Below are positions 22,299 through 34,493 of a stretch of DNA of 64,000 nt, in pieces. Positions within the stretch are counted from its first letter, which is position 1. Every line of letters starts with the position of its first letter. Where the stretch lies: NCBI GenBank assembly GCA_948567375.1, contig OX419758.1, positions 54,999,001-55,063,000 on the forward strand. Direction: 5' to 3'. The stretch comes from Lunularia cruciata (lineage: Eukaryota > Streptophyta > Marchantiopsida > Lunulariales > Lunulariaceae). The notes below the pieces were generated by a model. That model made no database searches. It saw only the letters and a program-made list of their open reading frames with translations, and had not been told where the DNA came from. Both the position numbers and the translations under genes were made by a program.

Positions 22299-22989
22299 TG
22301 TAACACCTATTTGTGCATGTGTGTGGTATTGTGATATTTAGCTTGGTATTACAAGTACTTAAGAGATATTATTTATATAGAGATAAAGGATGGTTCTATA
22401 TTAGTCATGGTTAGCTAAAGTTAGTCATAACTAAGATAGAGGGTACCTTACTTTAGAAGAAGTAGAAAAGATGAGCACCACTATTTTGGATTTTAGTGTG
22501 TTGACTTGGTATTATTCCTAGGTGTTTGGCTTTGAGGAAAGAGTTGAGAACTCTTGGGCCCGCAAGCCTTTTTGTTTTGGATTCTTCTTTAGTCCAAGGA
22601 TAGCCCATGTGAAGGAATCCTTGACTTAGTGGTTGGGTCAAGATAAGATCACATGCTTAGTGGAATATGCCCATGTGAATGGATATTCCTTTCTACTTTT
22701 TGACTTTACTTGACTCTTAGTCTAGTAACTTGAGTTACTATGGTAATTAGTAACTTTGGTACGTAACTATTTCACAAGTATATAAACAAGGGGTGAGGAG
22801 GTTCTCATCATCCTTTCATTTGCAACTATCTCTCTCTCATTGAGTTCTCTAGTGAGCAATGTCTTGAGTCTTGGAGTGTTAGCCTTGGAGGAGTATGAAG
22901 AGTTGGGGTTCCTTGCCTTCTTAATCCATGGTGTGCTACCATAATAGCCATCAGAGGTTCATCTTGAGTGAGAGACAGGCCGGCTCACA
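22299..22989 (+). repeat. 3' LTR of A3
   Basis: 691 bp, TG...CA. It is preceded by CCGGGGGTAAA, the probable polypurine primer of plus-strand synthesis. Confidence 0.92.
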
Positions 22990-23330
22990 GACCCAACCAC
23001 TAAGTCAAGGATTCCTTCACATGGGCTATCCTTGGACTAAAGAGGAATCCAAAACAAAAAGGCTTGCGGGCCCAAGAGTTCTCAACTCTTTCCTCAAAGC
23101 CAAACACCTAGGAATAATACCAAGTCAACACACTTAAATCCAAAATAGTGGTGTTCATCTTTTCTACTTCCTCTAAAGTAAGGTCCCCTCTATCTTAGCT
23201 TTGACTAAATTTAGCCTACCATGACTCATTTAGAACAATCCTTTATCTTTATATAAATAATATCTCTTAAGTACTTGTAATACCAAGCTAAATATCACAA
23301 TACCACACACATGCACAAATGGGTGTTATA
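22990..23330 (-). repeat. Family A LTR fragment, right piece of the split LTR
   Basis: Starts GACCCAACCAC and runs to the LTR's outer end (GGGTGTTATA). Together with 19575-19707 it makes one minus-strand LTR cut by A3. Confidence 0.88.
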
Positions 23331-24660
23331 GATCTTTTGGGGCACTCCATTTTTGAATGACCTCTATTTTATGTATCAATACTTGAATACCCTCTACACT
23401 TACTCTATGCCCCAAGTTGTCTTCTTCAGACTTGCCAAACTCACACTTTGGAATTTTGGCATACAATCTATTCTGTCTTAGAATCTGGAGGACTTCTCAT
23501 AGATGTTGTTTGTGTTCCGTCATCATGCTATTGTATACTAAGATGTCATCTTGGAAGACGATGACAAAATTATCCAAATATGGACAAAATATGTCATTCA
23601 TTAGACTCATGAAAGTGGCAAGTGTGTTGGTGAGACCAAAAGGCATCACAAGATACTAGAAGTGGCCATACTTGGTTCAAAAGGCAGTCTTGTACACATC
23701 CTCCTCTGCAATTCAGATTTGATTGTAACCGCTCCGCAAATCTAGTTTGGTGAAGTGTCTTGCTCCATTGAGTTGATTGAATAGATCATCCATGCAAGGT
23801 AAGGGGTATTTGTTCTTAACTATTTGCTGATTGAGACCCCAATAGTCAATGCACATGCGCATTGTGTTATCTTTCTTCTTCACAAACAAGACCGGAGCCC
23901 CATATGGTGATACATTGGGTTGGATGAACCCTTTTTGTAGCATATCCTCAATTTTATTCTTGCACTCCTCCAACTCATGAGGTGGTTGGCAATATGGGGC
24001 CTTATAGGGAGGTGTCTTTCTTGGGAGTGTCTCAATTTTATGATCTTCTCTCCTTTTTGGTGGTAATCTTGAGGGTAGATCATCAAGAAATACATCTTGA
24101 AACTCATTTACTACATCCTTCAATTTCTCAAGAATTTGTCCTTTGAGTTGTCCACTCTGGACTTCTCTTATTAGACCCATGAAACACCTATCAGTCTTAT
24201 AGATAGTTGTTGTCCCTATGACATATAGAGGCAATTCTTGCCTATGTGGTTTTTCTTTAACCCCAACGATCGACCATTGGTGGGTTCTCACTACTTTCTT
24301 CCTCCAATCTACCATAGGGTTGTAATGCTCCATCCATGGCATACCTAAGATTGCATCATAACGAGCTAATTGTATTACTTGCCATTCAATTGCTTCTTGA
24401 TATTTTCCTACAGAGAGTGTTACCTGCCTGGGTAATGATTCAATCCTCTCTGTTTGTCCGTTAGGTATTTCTACTTCTTCACTCTCATCTCTCTCTAGAT
24501 CCATTCCCAATCTTATTGCAATAGAGTGAGACAAGAAATTCTTTGTGGCTCACGGATCTATTGACACTCTCACTTGATTGCCTTCTAGGACCCCTTCACT
24601 ACAATCAATTGTGAGGTTGCCTTTTGGTACCTTTGTGCGCTCGTCTTCTTCCTTCCCTCA
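23331..24660 (-). pseudogene. pol: Protease and RT of D2
   Basis: The open frame 24534-23713 (273 aa) starts after the protease active site, which reads DP-stop-AT here. It has [15 protein letters not shown], then RT motifs [18 protein letters not shown] and [11 protein letters not shown] frameshift or stop near 23713 separates the rest (the FLDD-box region near 23550). It is cut at 23331 by family A sequence. Confidence 0.87.
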
Positions 24661-24749
24661 CTTTTTTGCTTCCTTATTGAGCCAATAAGGCCGTGAGGTA
24701 CATTTACTGGTGATCTTTGTTTTCCAAAGTGATTTCCACCTCCTTCTCT

Positions 24750-25791
24750 TCAATGTGTCTCTCCATGTTGTTCAAAGATTGGCTGTATGAAGGTCGAGGG
24801 CCTTTGGGAAGTTGAGCATGATAGTTGGTAGATATATGCCCAATACAACCACAATTGTAACAATGGCGTTGTTCTCCTCAAGTTCCTTCTCCTTGTGGGA
24901 GTCCATCTCTCTATTCTTCTAACCATCCCCGTTCTCCTTGAAGCGGTCATGCTCCTCGGTCTCGAAACCAAAGGTTACCTTGTTCCATTGGTATTGGTCC
25001 ACCCATGGGTGGTATTTCTGCCCAATAATGTTGAGGTGGAACTACTCCTTCACCTCAACCTAATGCTCCTACTATTCTTTGCGCACAAGCAATGGCTTCA
25101 AATATTGGGTGAGGATTTTATACCATGACTTCTTGGCAAATCTGCTCCTTCAACCCTCATTTGAAATTGTCGATAGCCTTTGCTAGACTCATGTCGGTTA
25201 TTGCAACTTGTAGATCCAGAAATACCTCCACATACTCTTGTATGTTGTTCTTCTGTTTCAATCCCCATAGTTGGATCCGGGCCATCTGCATAGAATCCAC
25301 CAATTGGAAATTATTTAGCAATCCTTCTTGCATTGTTGTCCATGTGACCTCCCTTCTCTTGGCCAACATGGATCGTTCCCAAGTGTCGTACCATGTGAGG
25401 GCTTTATCGATCAAGTACCCACATGCAAACACGCCTGTAGTATGCCGGTGATCTCTATTGAGAACAACCAAAAATATCAATTCATTCTTGAGATCCAGTT
25501 CTCCACTACTCCTATCGTACGCTGCCCCTTGTAAGGCTCGATGTTGCAAGTCTTCTTCATCCGGAGTAGTAATGTGGCTTCATCATTGATAGGGTTTGTA
25601 GGCACGGGTGCCTCTCCAAGTACTTCAGTCATAGGTATTGGATTTTGAGATGGCTCTTCTTCTTGCATTGCTTGATCATTCCTAAGGGTCTGCACTTGAC
25701 TTTGTAACGCCTCCATGGTCATCTTAATCTCTCAAAATTTATTCAACATCCCCTGCATTCCTTGCACCAACTTGTGCAACTACAGATCCAT
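24750..25791 (-). pseudogene. gag: gag of D2
   Basis: Start codon at 25791. Pieces 25722-25477 and 25549-25157 give SQVQTLRNDQAMQEEEPSQN, LLLRMKKTCNIEPYKGQR and LTWYDTWERSMLAKRREV, parallel to D1. The knuckle region lies near 24860-24820. Stops and frame changes break it. Confidence 0.83.
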
Positions 25792-25794
25792 GGT

Positions 25795-26290
25795 TCCTAT
25801 AACACTTGATTGCTATACCTTAAACTTCAATAGAGAGTTAATATGATCACTCTGGAGGGCGCATAAACTATTGGAACTACCATTGGGACCTCAAAAGCTA
25901 CCACTTGTTGGTAATATTCCTCACCAAAATTCCTGACCACAAAATCTAAACATCACTTTTGGTTTCACAACATAACAAATTTCTACTTGAATGTTAAAAG
26001 GGAAAGGATTTGGGACATTCAAATTCATCACAACAAAATGTAAATTGTCAAATCCCACTCTCTATCATAAATCACTACAGGCAAAATCACTGGTCTTGGC
26101 AAATTCATTACTATATCTATGAACTCTGCTCCGAAGTGAAAAACCAAATACACTTTCACGTGCTCATGCTGAATGTACATAATCTTGATGTTGAATGGAT
26201 TCAAGAATGGAAAGAAAGGCATTGGATATTGTCCTCCCAGAGCATCCATTCTATCCTCCTCATCTACCAATTACACCAAAATGTCTCCTC
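25795..26290 (-). pseudogene. Leader ORF of D2
   Basis: The open frame 26270-26028 (80 aa) has MDALGGQYPMPFFPFLNPF, then FHFGAEFIDIV and YDREWDLTIYILL and two stops. After a frame change NVPNPFPFNIQVEICYV follows. It matches the D1 leader at 13270-13700. Unknown function. Confidence 0.5.
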
Positions 26291-26357
26291 AAAATTACTC
26301 AATCTTAGTAGCCCATGTTCTTCCAAGAGGGGTGATCCACTCTCTTGGACAACACCT

Positions 26358-26369
26358 GCTCTGATACCA
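26358..26369 (-). other. Primer-binding site, tRNA-iMet (D2)
   Basis: Sense TGGTATCAGAGC, one base from the LTR. Confidence 0.93.
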
Positions 26370-26370
26370 T

Positions 26371-27130
26371 TGTAATAATCCAAGGATAGGAGACCTGAAG
26401 AGTGACACACCATGAGAAACACACACTTTCACACTCAAACTCTGATGCCCCAAAGGAGCACCTTCTCTTTATTATATAGGTAAAGCGGATCTCTTCCAAT
26501 GAAGCTCCACCATAGGATTAGGTACATAGATTTGTGACATGCCAGCAAGCTCCACCCTTGGATTAATTACTTGGATGGGTGACATGTTGGTCCTGGTCCT
26601 ATCTGGTTGGTCAAACAAGCTTTAACTGGAGGGAATCTTCATGTAGGAATCTCAGAATCACGTGGGTGAGGTACCATTGGAAAGCTCTTGACGAGACAAA
26701 GCAAGGAGGAGGAAAGGCCAACTTTTCTTATAGTTTTGGGGGAGGGGGGGGGGGGGGGGAATCTGCATATTTTTGAGGCCTAATTCATCCGTTTAGGCAT
26801 CCAAAATTGCCTTCAAAGATTTCAGGCATATTTCGTTTCCAACTCTATTTGTAGAAGTCCCCTTTTGGTGATACCTCTTTCTGATCTATTCAGTCCATCC
26901 TGTGTAACATCCTTCCACATGTTTCTAACCCAATTCTCACCTTCAAATCATATGTCTAGCTATTGCTTATAAGGTTTTCAAATCTATTTTGGTTTTCTGC
27001 CTTATTAGTAAAAGTACCCTTTTGGTGATACTTCTATCTGATCTATTTTTACCATCATGTATAACATTATTTCAGATGTTACCAAACCAAATTTCACATC
27101 TAAATCATATGGCTAGCTCTTGGTATTACA
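26371..27130 (-). repeat. 5' LTR of D2, with long G-run
   Basis: 760 bp. At about 26737-26759 the plus strand has an almost pure G-run, longer than at the same place in the other D LTRs (18229, and C-runs at 12770 and 27903 in D1). Confidence 0.9.
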
Positions 27131-27528
27131 CTCGTAAGCTTAGACCTTATTTTATTGGGTCTTTCTCGATTCTTTGTTGCGTCGGCGCTGTGACCTATCA
27201 CCTTGAGCTACCACAACACATGAAGATCCATCCCGTGTTCCATGTTTCCCTAATATGCAAATATTCTGCCCACTCAGGCCAAGGTTATTCCACCCAAGAC
27301 ATTTGACCTTGTTCGACACTCATTGATGGCACCAACGAATATGAAGTGGAGCGTATTCTCCAAAAACGCATGCGTGGTACTCGCCATCCGCAGGTGGACT
27401 ATCTTGTACAGTGGAAAGGTTACCTCCTCTATGAAGCAATCTGGGAGCCCACTGCCAATTTGACACATGCACCAGTGTTGGTGCAAGCATTTGAGCAACA
27501 ATTGCACAACGAGGACGTTGCATCTTAA
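27131..27528 (+). pseudogene. pol: Integrase end and chromodomain of D1
   Basis: It continues the integrase cut at 17845: KLRPYFIGSFSILC, ELPQHMKIHPVFHVSL, then the chromodomain RHPQVDYLVQWKGYLLYEAI in the open 27346-27528 frame. In D2 the latter part reads YPLDEATWE, so two chromodomain positions have drifted. It ends with a stop 13 bp before the LTR, over the polypurine tract AAAAGGAGGGAGG. Confidence 0.9.
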
Positions 27529-27541
27529 AAGGAGGGAGGTC

Positions 27542-28263
27542 TGTAATACCAAGAGCTAGCCATATGATCTAGATGTGAAATTTGGTTTGGTAACATTTAG
27601 AATGATATTATACATGATGGTCAAAGTAGATTAGATAGAAGTATCACCAAAAGAGTACTTCTACTAATAGAGCAGAAATTGAAATAGACTTGAGAACCTT
27701 AGAACCAATAGCTAGACATATGATTTAAAGGTGAGAATTGGTTTGGTTACATCTGGAAGGATGTTACACATGATGGACTAAACAGATCAGAAAGAGGTAT
27801 CACCAAAAGGGGACTTCTACTAATAGAGTAGGAACCAAAATATGCCAAAAATCTTTGAAGGCAATTTCGGAGACCTAAACAGATGAATTAGGCCTTGAAT
27901 TAACCCCCTCCCCCCCCCATGGAAGAGAGGCTAGCCTTCCCTCCCCTTGTTTTGTCTTGTTGAGAGTTTTCCAATGGTACCTTACGTGATTTTGAGACTC
28001 CTACAAGAAGATTCCCTAAAAGATTCCCTCTGGTCAAAGCTTGTTTGACCAACCAGATAGGACCTAGACCGAAATGTCACCCATCCAAGTAAGTAATCCA
28101 AAGGTGGAGCTTGCCTACAGGTCACCTATCTGTGTGCTTAATCCTATGGTGGAGCTTCCTTGGAAGAGATCCTCATTGTCTATATAATAGAGAGAAGGTG
28201 CTCCTTTGGTGCACCAAATGTTGAGTGTGTTTCTTTGTCTTCTCTTGTCCTCGGAGTATTACA
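27542..28263 (+). repeat. 3' LTR of D1
   Basis: 722 bp, TG...CA. TATA-like CTATATAATAGAG near 28179. The outer end touches AAGCC at 28264. Confidence 0.93.
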
Positions 28264-29594
28264 AAGCCAATATCATTGTTAAATGGCTTTGTAGAGTATC
28301 CCCTATGAAGCACAAGAAATTGCAAAACTTTTTGACACAATAGCAAGCTGTAGTACACCTCAAGGATCCATAGACTAGGAACATTGTCTAATTCGGACCA
28401 ACTCCTATAGATATGGAATAAAATTCAACTATGGAAATCTCACAAACCACCTCTTTCATTATGATTTCAAGGATTACCATGTGTTGTACACAAAGGTCCA
28501 TGACCCAAATATTCTTGTAACTATTTAGGGGAAGTGTTATTTCAAATTGTTACTTTGACTTTAGGTCCTTGGTGAATATCATGACAAAAGGTGATATGAA
28601 GGTTATCATGGGGTTGAAGGCAATGGCCAAGAATTCTACTCTCCTCCAAATGGCCAATGGGAGAAGACATCACCCTCTTGGAGTGCCATGCAAGTTCCTA
28701 TACTAATCAATGAGCAAACCTTCTTGGTCAACTTCTTCATAATGGATATGCTTGCTCCAATGAAACTCCTACTCTTAGTGGGAGTCCCATGGTTGGTGGA
28801 TGTTGATGTTATCACCTCCTAGCAAATTGGTAAGTTGATCTTTGGAAAAATAAAATCACATTGTACTTCCATTGTACCCAATTGAGCTTGTGTTAAGCTT
28901 AGATAATGAAGGAGAACCAAGTTTTAATATTGCTGTGTGGAACACCACTCACATTGATAGTGATGAAGAAATTTTGGATGCCATCACTAATTGTCTATTT
29001 ATTACTAAGGTAGAGATGAGCAATCATACCACACTTGAGGGGCAAGAGGTAGAAATACACATGGCCCTAGCCCCATCCTTCCATCATATTCGCAAAATGT
29101 TCTTGGCATGCTTGCTCCTACAATCCCAAGTAATGCCTCTTTCAACTCAAAGGAGAATGCTCTTAGGACTAATGATGGAGTTTTCTATGAAAGAATGTTT
29201 CCTTGCCTTACATAAGAGAACATAATTACAAAGCTACAACTACCTCATAATTTAAATATTTTTTAATTTTTTTTATCAAGGATGACATCAATTATCAAGA
29301 CAAAGAATCAAATAAGGAATATCTTCATCTTGATGGATCTTTGCATGATGATAGTCTTGTCTCTCAAGAAGGTGAAACAAAGCCTACTATCCACAAGGAA
29401 ATTGTCATAGTGGTTATTTGTTGATGACAATCCTCCATCCTTGCTGCTTGAGAAATTTTTGAGGGAAGTTCTTAGAATCATTGATGATCAAAAGGGGGTT
29501 GAAAAGGAAAGAAGTCAATCAAAAAATACTTGAGGATAAATCCCAATGATACTTTATGGAGAAACTTCCAAATCAGTCATCTAAAACCATCTCT
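28264..29594 (+). pseudogene. Element E, protease-linker region, decayed
   Basis: Continuation of E after D1. Plus-strand pieces such as VPILINEQTFLVNFFIMD and LLVGVPWLVDVDVIT (about 28690-28815) resemble the end of a retropepsin (LLGxPWL). The 28872-29225 frame (117 aa) is open but unrecognised. Many stops. Confidence 0.5.
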
Positions 29595-30400
29595 CTCCAG
29601 GTTTTAGGTTGTGAATGAGTTTCAAGACCTTGATATCTCACAAGCAGATGAAGCACCCAAATATTTCAAAATCAACACCAATGTGTTGGTTGAGGATTTT
29701 TCTACCTACCAAGACCTCTTCTAAGATTTCCAAGATGTTTTTACCTATGATTACACAAAACGTTTGGGTAATGATCCGCAATGTGTCAACATTTGATATT
29801 ATGCCCTTTAGATGCCATCCCAATCAGATCAGAACCATAGAGATTGAATCCCACCTACTCTCAAAAAATGCAAGAAAAATTGGACAAGCTATTGAAATGT
29901 GGGTTCATCTATCATGTTGGAGAAATAAAATAGGTTTCCTTGATCTTGGTGATCCCTACAAAGGATATGAGAAAAGTGCAGTTTGTGTAGACTTCAAAAG
30001 CTTAATTCTTAGAGTATTTGACTCCTTTCTAATCTTGTTTACAAATACACTATTGGATAAGGTGGCCATAGCCAATCTTTCATTCATGGATGGGTGTTTT
30101 GGTTATTACCAAATTACCATTGCCCCATAAGACAAATACAAGACTAATTTTGTCATGGAGTGAGGCACTTATGCTTACCAAGTGATGCCTTTTGAATGTT
30201 GAAGAATGCTCTTGCAACTTTCCAACATAACATGATGAACTCCTTCAGCAAAGTGAGGAAGGACATGGAACTATTTCTGGATGATATGTGCATGCATAGT
30301 TCCAACACTGATCAGAGTATTATGAGCTATTTTGTAGGCAAGTCAAGATCTCTTTGAATTCCCAAAAGTGTCTATTTGCTATCTTGTGTGGACCTCTCCT
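29595..30400 (+). pseudogene. pol: Element E reverse transcriptase, decayed
   Basis: The 29615-30130 frame ends in SAVCVDFKSLI, then NLSFMDGCFGYYQITIAP, the RT motif usually written LDGxSGYxQI. Beyond a stop come NFVME and, at about 30270, LFLDDMCMHS, the xxDD box. Older than A and D by its damage. Confidence 0.72.
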
Positions 30401-30599
30401 TGGTCACCTTGTCTATGAAAATGGCATATGGTGGACCCCAAGAAGATCAAGGTCATTATAGCATTGCCCATACTAGAGAAGCTTCTTAGGATGCATGAGG
30501 TATTATAGGCCATATGTCCATATGTATGCTAAGATAACATACATATGTTGTGAGAATTGAGTCTATGTTCCATGTCTAAGAGACCTATGACTTATATGA

Positions 30600-31330
30600 C
30601 TTCAAGAAGTGCATGATTTATCAATTTTTGGTCATGTAGATGTGGACAAAACCTTGAGTACCATACAATAACAATGGTGGTGGTCTAAATGACATGTAAG
30701 GTTTGAGAGTTTTTCAAATCTTAAGAGAGCTTCCAATGCAACAAGACTAGAAACCAAAAACCAAGTGGACACCTCCAACCACTCCCAATTCCTTCTACCC
30801 AAGAGGAACATATGAGCTAGATCTCATCACATCCTTGCAAAGAATAGACCAAGGCCATATATGCCTTAACAAGTAGACACACTTGGCTTCTACCATGGAT
30901 ACCATTGATGCTCAAATATTAGCCTAGATCTACTTTGATATAGTTTTCAAACATCATGGGATGCCAAGAGTTCTCATCTTTGATTGTGATCCTCAATTCA
31001 TTGGTAAATTTTGGCAAGTGCTTTTTAAGCTACTTGGTACTAAGCTTGCCTTGTCTACCACCTATTGATGGGCAAAAAATAATGAAAAAATTGTACCTTG
31101 GAAGATATGCTATGTGCCTTTTTCAATGTTCATCATACCAATTTGCTTACAATTATTCCAAGCAGACAAGTACATGATTCTCTCCTTTCTTCCTTAATTA
31201 TGGATAAGATCCACTTGTTCCCAATTCTCTTCTTGCTTTATTGACATCTCATGTCTTTCATAATTCTACCTTCTTGTCCATGCTATCTAAGTCCTTAGAC
31301 CAAGCCAAGTCTTATCTCCTTGTTGTTGAA
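30600..31330 (+). pseudogene. pol: Element E integrase, decayed
   Basis: FGHVDVDKTLSTIQ (about 30630) fits the HHCC start. Further on are the pieces HHGMPRVLIFDCDPQFIGKFW (about 30952-31015, the second catalytic Asp region) and LEDMLCAFFN. Frames shift often. Confidence 0.65.
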
Positions 31331-31589
31331 AATCAATAAATAAAATATGTTGTGATCTCACCTTCCAATTAAGTGATAAGCTTATGCTCTCCTCTATTCA
31401 TTTTCCTCTTCCCCATGACATCCAAGTTTGTAAAATCACTTGTAATTGGATAGGATGCTTTGCTATTATTTTGATAGTTTCTCCCATTGCTTACAAACTT
31501 ACTCTTCTTAGTTAGATCAAGATCCAATATGTATTCCATATCTCCAAGTTTCATCTTGCCCATCTTCTTTCCCTACTTACATCCAACCT

Positions 31590-31815
31590 CCTCCTCCTCC
31601 AATTTGTGTTAATGATCATGAAGAATATGAGGTTGACCATATACTTACACATTGAGACCTTGACGGTTGCCACCAATAACACAATGAGTATAAGATCTTT
31701 TGGTATGAGACTTTCTTCACAATGCCACCTAGGAGTGCTATTCTCATCTCCAAAATGGACAAGAGGCTATCCACTAGTTCAAAGGGTACATGGCAATGAG
31801 GACATCACCATCTAG
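31590..31815 (+). pseudogene. Chromodomain-like end of element E pol
   Basis: HEEYEVDHILTH, then NEYKIFWYETF and SSKGTW, matches the outline of an integrase-linked chromodomain (EVE.IL...YLVKW...TWE) with a poor middle. It would make E a chromovirus, which sits oddly with a tRNA-Asp-like site at 5398. Confidence 0.5.
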
Positions 31816-32340
31816 GAATGGATGAATATATAATAATATGGAGTTAGCAAAAGAGTTAGTAGTATCAGCTATGATTAGTAAAAATGAGGTAGAACTAGCA
31901 TAACCTATAAATGCTAAGAATATGCTAGAAGCATCTAGGAAGCTTTAGGGAGAGAAGACTCTAGGTACCTTCCAAGGATTGAGTAATTTGTACATTAAGT
32001 TAATGACTAGCTTAGCTTGTATGCCAAGGAAGCGGCTTGTAGAAGGAGCTTCCTTGGCCACTTCTCAGGTAGTTTAGCTTGCATTCCAAGATAACGGCTT
32101 CAAGAAAGCTTCTTTGGAAGCTCCTCAAGAGCTTTTTGTCATTTTGTTATAAATACCAAAGTCCAAGTTCATGCTAGGCATTTGGAGTTTCATTCATATG
32201 AGTGCTTCCAGTGTATGACATTCCATTCCAAACCTTGTATTCTCATATTTCTCTCCTCAATCTTTACACAATAAGAGTATAGAAAAGAGTTACAAAAGAA
32301 GGATGAGGAGGAGGGAAATATCCAAGGTAGTGAGAGAGTC
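31816..32340 (+). repeat. Possible 3' LTR of element E
   Basis: Non-coding sequence after the chromodomain, with a TATA-like GTTATAAATACC near 32148. Two degenerate copies of a unit of about 60 bp (AGCTTG.AT.CCAAG....CGGCTT...GAAG.AGCTTC) lie at about 32013-32130. No TG...CA borders could be fixed, and it does not match 4393-5393. Confidence 0.4.
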
Positions 32341-33560
32341 AAAAGGTAAAGATAGTCACTCTAGTACTATAGATGGCCAAGTACAAGAAAGAAGTAGGAA
32401 TTCAGATTGAGGCAATGCACAAAGAAGTTACTAGTGAGAAGGAGAAGAGATCATCAAACACACAAAGGATCCAAAAAAGGTTATTGTAGTATCTTTGCAC
32501 TAGCACCTAATGTCAAAGCACAAAAGAGGAAGGTACTAAAAGACTTAGAGGAACTTAGTAAACAAATGATAGAACAATAAAACTCAAGGAAGAAGTTGCA
32601 ATAATTAGGATACAAAAGCAAAGATCCATGAGTTAAAATTTCAAGTTCAAACTCTTAGTCTGCATGTCTTCAAAGATCCAAACTTAGAAAGGCTGTCCCC
32701 AAAACTAATAGCAAGTTTTAGGAAATTTATGATACAATAGTCTTATAAATCAAAAATTTCAAATAGAGAACTAAAAGCTTCCTTAGGAAAGCTGGAGGTG
32801 AAGTTAGTTCTTTGCAATAGACTTACACAAAAAATCCTTTACTAAATGTAGATTCTTCATAGTTGTACATATCTTCTTAATGTATAATCTTTGGAGTAGA
32901 ATTCCAACAAAGAAATGTTAGAGTTTCTTTGGAAAGAAATAAAACACTTTCCAAAGACACATGCTTATGCTTTAGTATTATATAGATCAGTAAATTAGGA
33001 TAAGGTACAATAATAGAATCCTTATTGTATAGTCTAGATGCAAGAAGTGCAATTTTGTTAAATCTTTTCACTTCATCAATTGTTGGATTTCTTGGTTAGG
33101 AGTAAGAAAAGCTATTTAAGGCTTTTTGGCACTATAAATATTCATTTAGTCCATGAAAGTTGAATAAAGTGAAAGAGAAAAAAGCACTTTTGACTTTACT
33201 AACTTTTGAGTATTGGTTGTATATTTGTGGCAATATTGGTGAAGAACTTTTAGTAGGAACACAATAGTAGGAAATTTTGTATGAGAACTAGTACTTGAGG
33301 CTAGGGTTTGGATCCTTGGTAGTTTTGGAGGAATAAAGCAATGCCTTGATGGGTCTTATGTAAGATCTGGTGTTGAAAGTACCACAAAATCTAAAACTAA
33401 GGATATGCCACTAGTGCAAAGAATTTTAATAATTGTGCCATTTGAGAAGGGTACAATATGTTATTTGGAGTTGTATTCTTTGGAGTTGAAGTAGCCTCTT
33501 TGGAATGACTGAATCATCATCTTTAGAAAATATCTAGAACTTGAGTTATGTTAGGGAGTT
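32341..33560. other. No gene recognised
   Basis: A-rich, with frequent stops in all frames. A short peptide-like piece ELKFQVQTLSLHVFKDPNL near 32630 could be old gag. TTTGGCACTATAAATATTC at about 33125 followed by AATAAAG suggests another LTR, unplaced. Confidence 0.4.
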
Positions 33561-33639
33561 TTCTTTCTACCATAATGCAATATAATGGGTGATAGTACCT
33601 TCTTCTTGTAGTGGTTCCTACCCAAGGGGTTAAACAAGA

Positions 33640-33877
33640 AACAATAAAGAACTATAATAGTGGGAAATCCCTTCAATTCTAGTTATTTTTGACCCATATC
33701 TCTATGGCAAAAATCTGTTTCTTGCTATTGTACTATAATGTATAACATTGGGTTCTCATACACATACCCTATAATTACTCCTTCTTGGTCCTATTCCACA
33801 TCAAAGATTATGCCAAGATCTATTGGTCCCTTCAAGTAATGAAGTATCCATTTCACAATGTTGTTGTGATAGTCCAA
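33640..33877 (-). pseudogene. pol: copia RNase H fragment
   Basis: Sense frame reads DYHNNIVKWILHYLKGPIDLG and then VIIGYV, the familiar start of the copia RNase H domain. Its natural left neighbour, the RT end, is at 35999, 2.1 kb away. Confidence 0.75.
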
Positions 33878-34493
33878 TGTCAACATACTTATAGTATAAT
33901 CAATAAGAATAGGTTGTTCCCATGAGTAGATGAGTTAGAAATGACTAAGAATGAAGCAAGTGTCACAATGTCACAATTGTTTATTATTTTCTATTTAACC
34001 TCTTGGGGAGGACCCACTCCTAGAAGAGGGTACTGTCATCCAGTATGGCACACTTCAACAAAAAGAAAAAAAAATTACTTTCACTCTAAGCTCTAATTGG
34101 GATTACTTCTAAAGATGATGAATTGCTTCACTCCAAGTGCCTCTCCATTCCAAAGTGATCATCATTGCAAGTGCGTTCCACCCTTCCTATAAAGCACAAC
34201 TTGTAGGATTCACTTCATGTTGGCTATATGTTTGAGGTTCTTGATTCCATGGTACTGCCCATACGGTGAGCTTCCCAATCCACTTGGATAGATTCACTCC
34301 TTTGGATTCTTCAATGCTCATCCTTATCAATGGTGAGTACTTGCTTGGTATTGAGCACTTGAGACCTTATTGCAAAACTCTTCACTTCTACTCGTACTCA
34401 AGCACATTGACAACACATAAAATGGAAGACATAGGACTTGTAAAGTATTAACAGTACTATTTACTTGTTATCAAAGTATGATGAAAATAAACA

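Larger units (their letters stand above)
19708..22989 (+). mobile_element. Family A copy A3 with three LTRs, heavily deleted
   Basis: The layout is LTR (19708-20399), primer site and extra-ORF fragment, LTR (21193-21860), integrase end, LTR (22299-22989). It is flanked by GACC (19704-19707 and 22990-22993), so the whole three-LTR block went in as one unit or formed in place. Gag, protease and RT are missing. Sequences are close to consensus, suggesting a recent event. Confidence 0.85.
17846..27130 (-). mobile_element. Chromovirus D2, minus strand, nested in D1
   Basis: 5' LTR at 26371-27130, then primer site, leader ORF, gag, protease and RT down to 23331. Family A sequence occupies 19575-23330. 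Integrase end and chromodomain are at 19574-18612, and the 3' LTR at 17846-18598. Flanks are CTCAT (17841-17845) and CTCGT (27131-27135), a 5-bp duplication with one difference. About 1.1 kb (RNase H to integrase start) is missing at the A insertion. Confidence 0.9.
12404..28263 (+). mobile_element. Chromovirus D1, split by D2
   Basis: A complete Ty3/gypsy chromovirus: 5' LTR, tRNA-iMet site, leader ORF, gag, protease, RT, RNase H, integrase, chromodomain, 3' LTR. Flanking 5-bp duplications are identical, AAGCC at 12399-12403 and 28264-28268. Its integrase is interrupted at 17845/27131 by the minus-strand D2. Without the insert it would be about 6.6 kb. Confidence 0.93.

Noticed and set aside
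28872-29225. 117-aa plus-strand frame in element E as a host gene
   Set aside because: It sits between the protease-like and RT parts of E and has no known domain; most likely pol linker.
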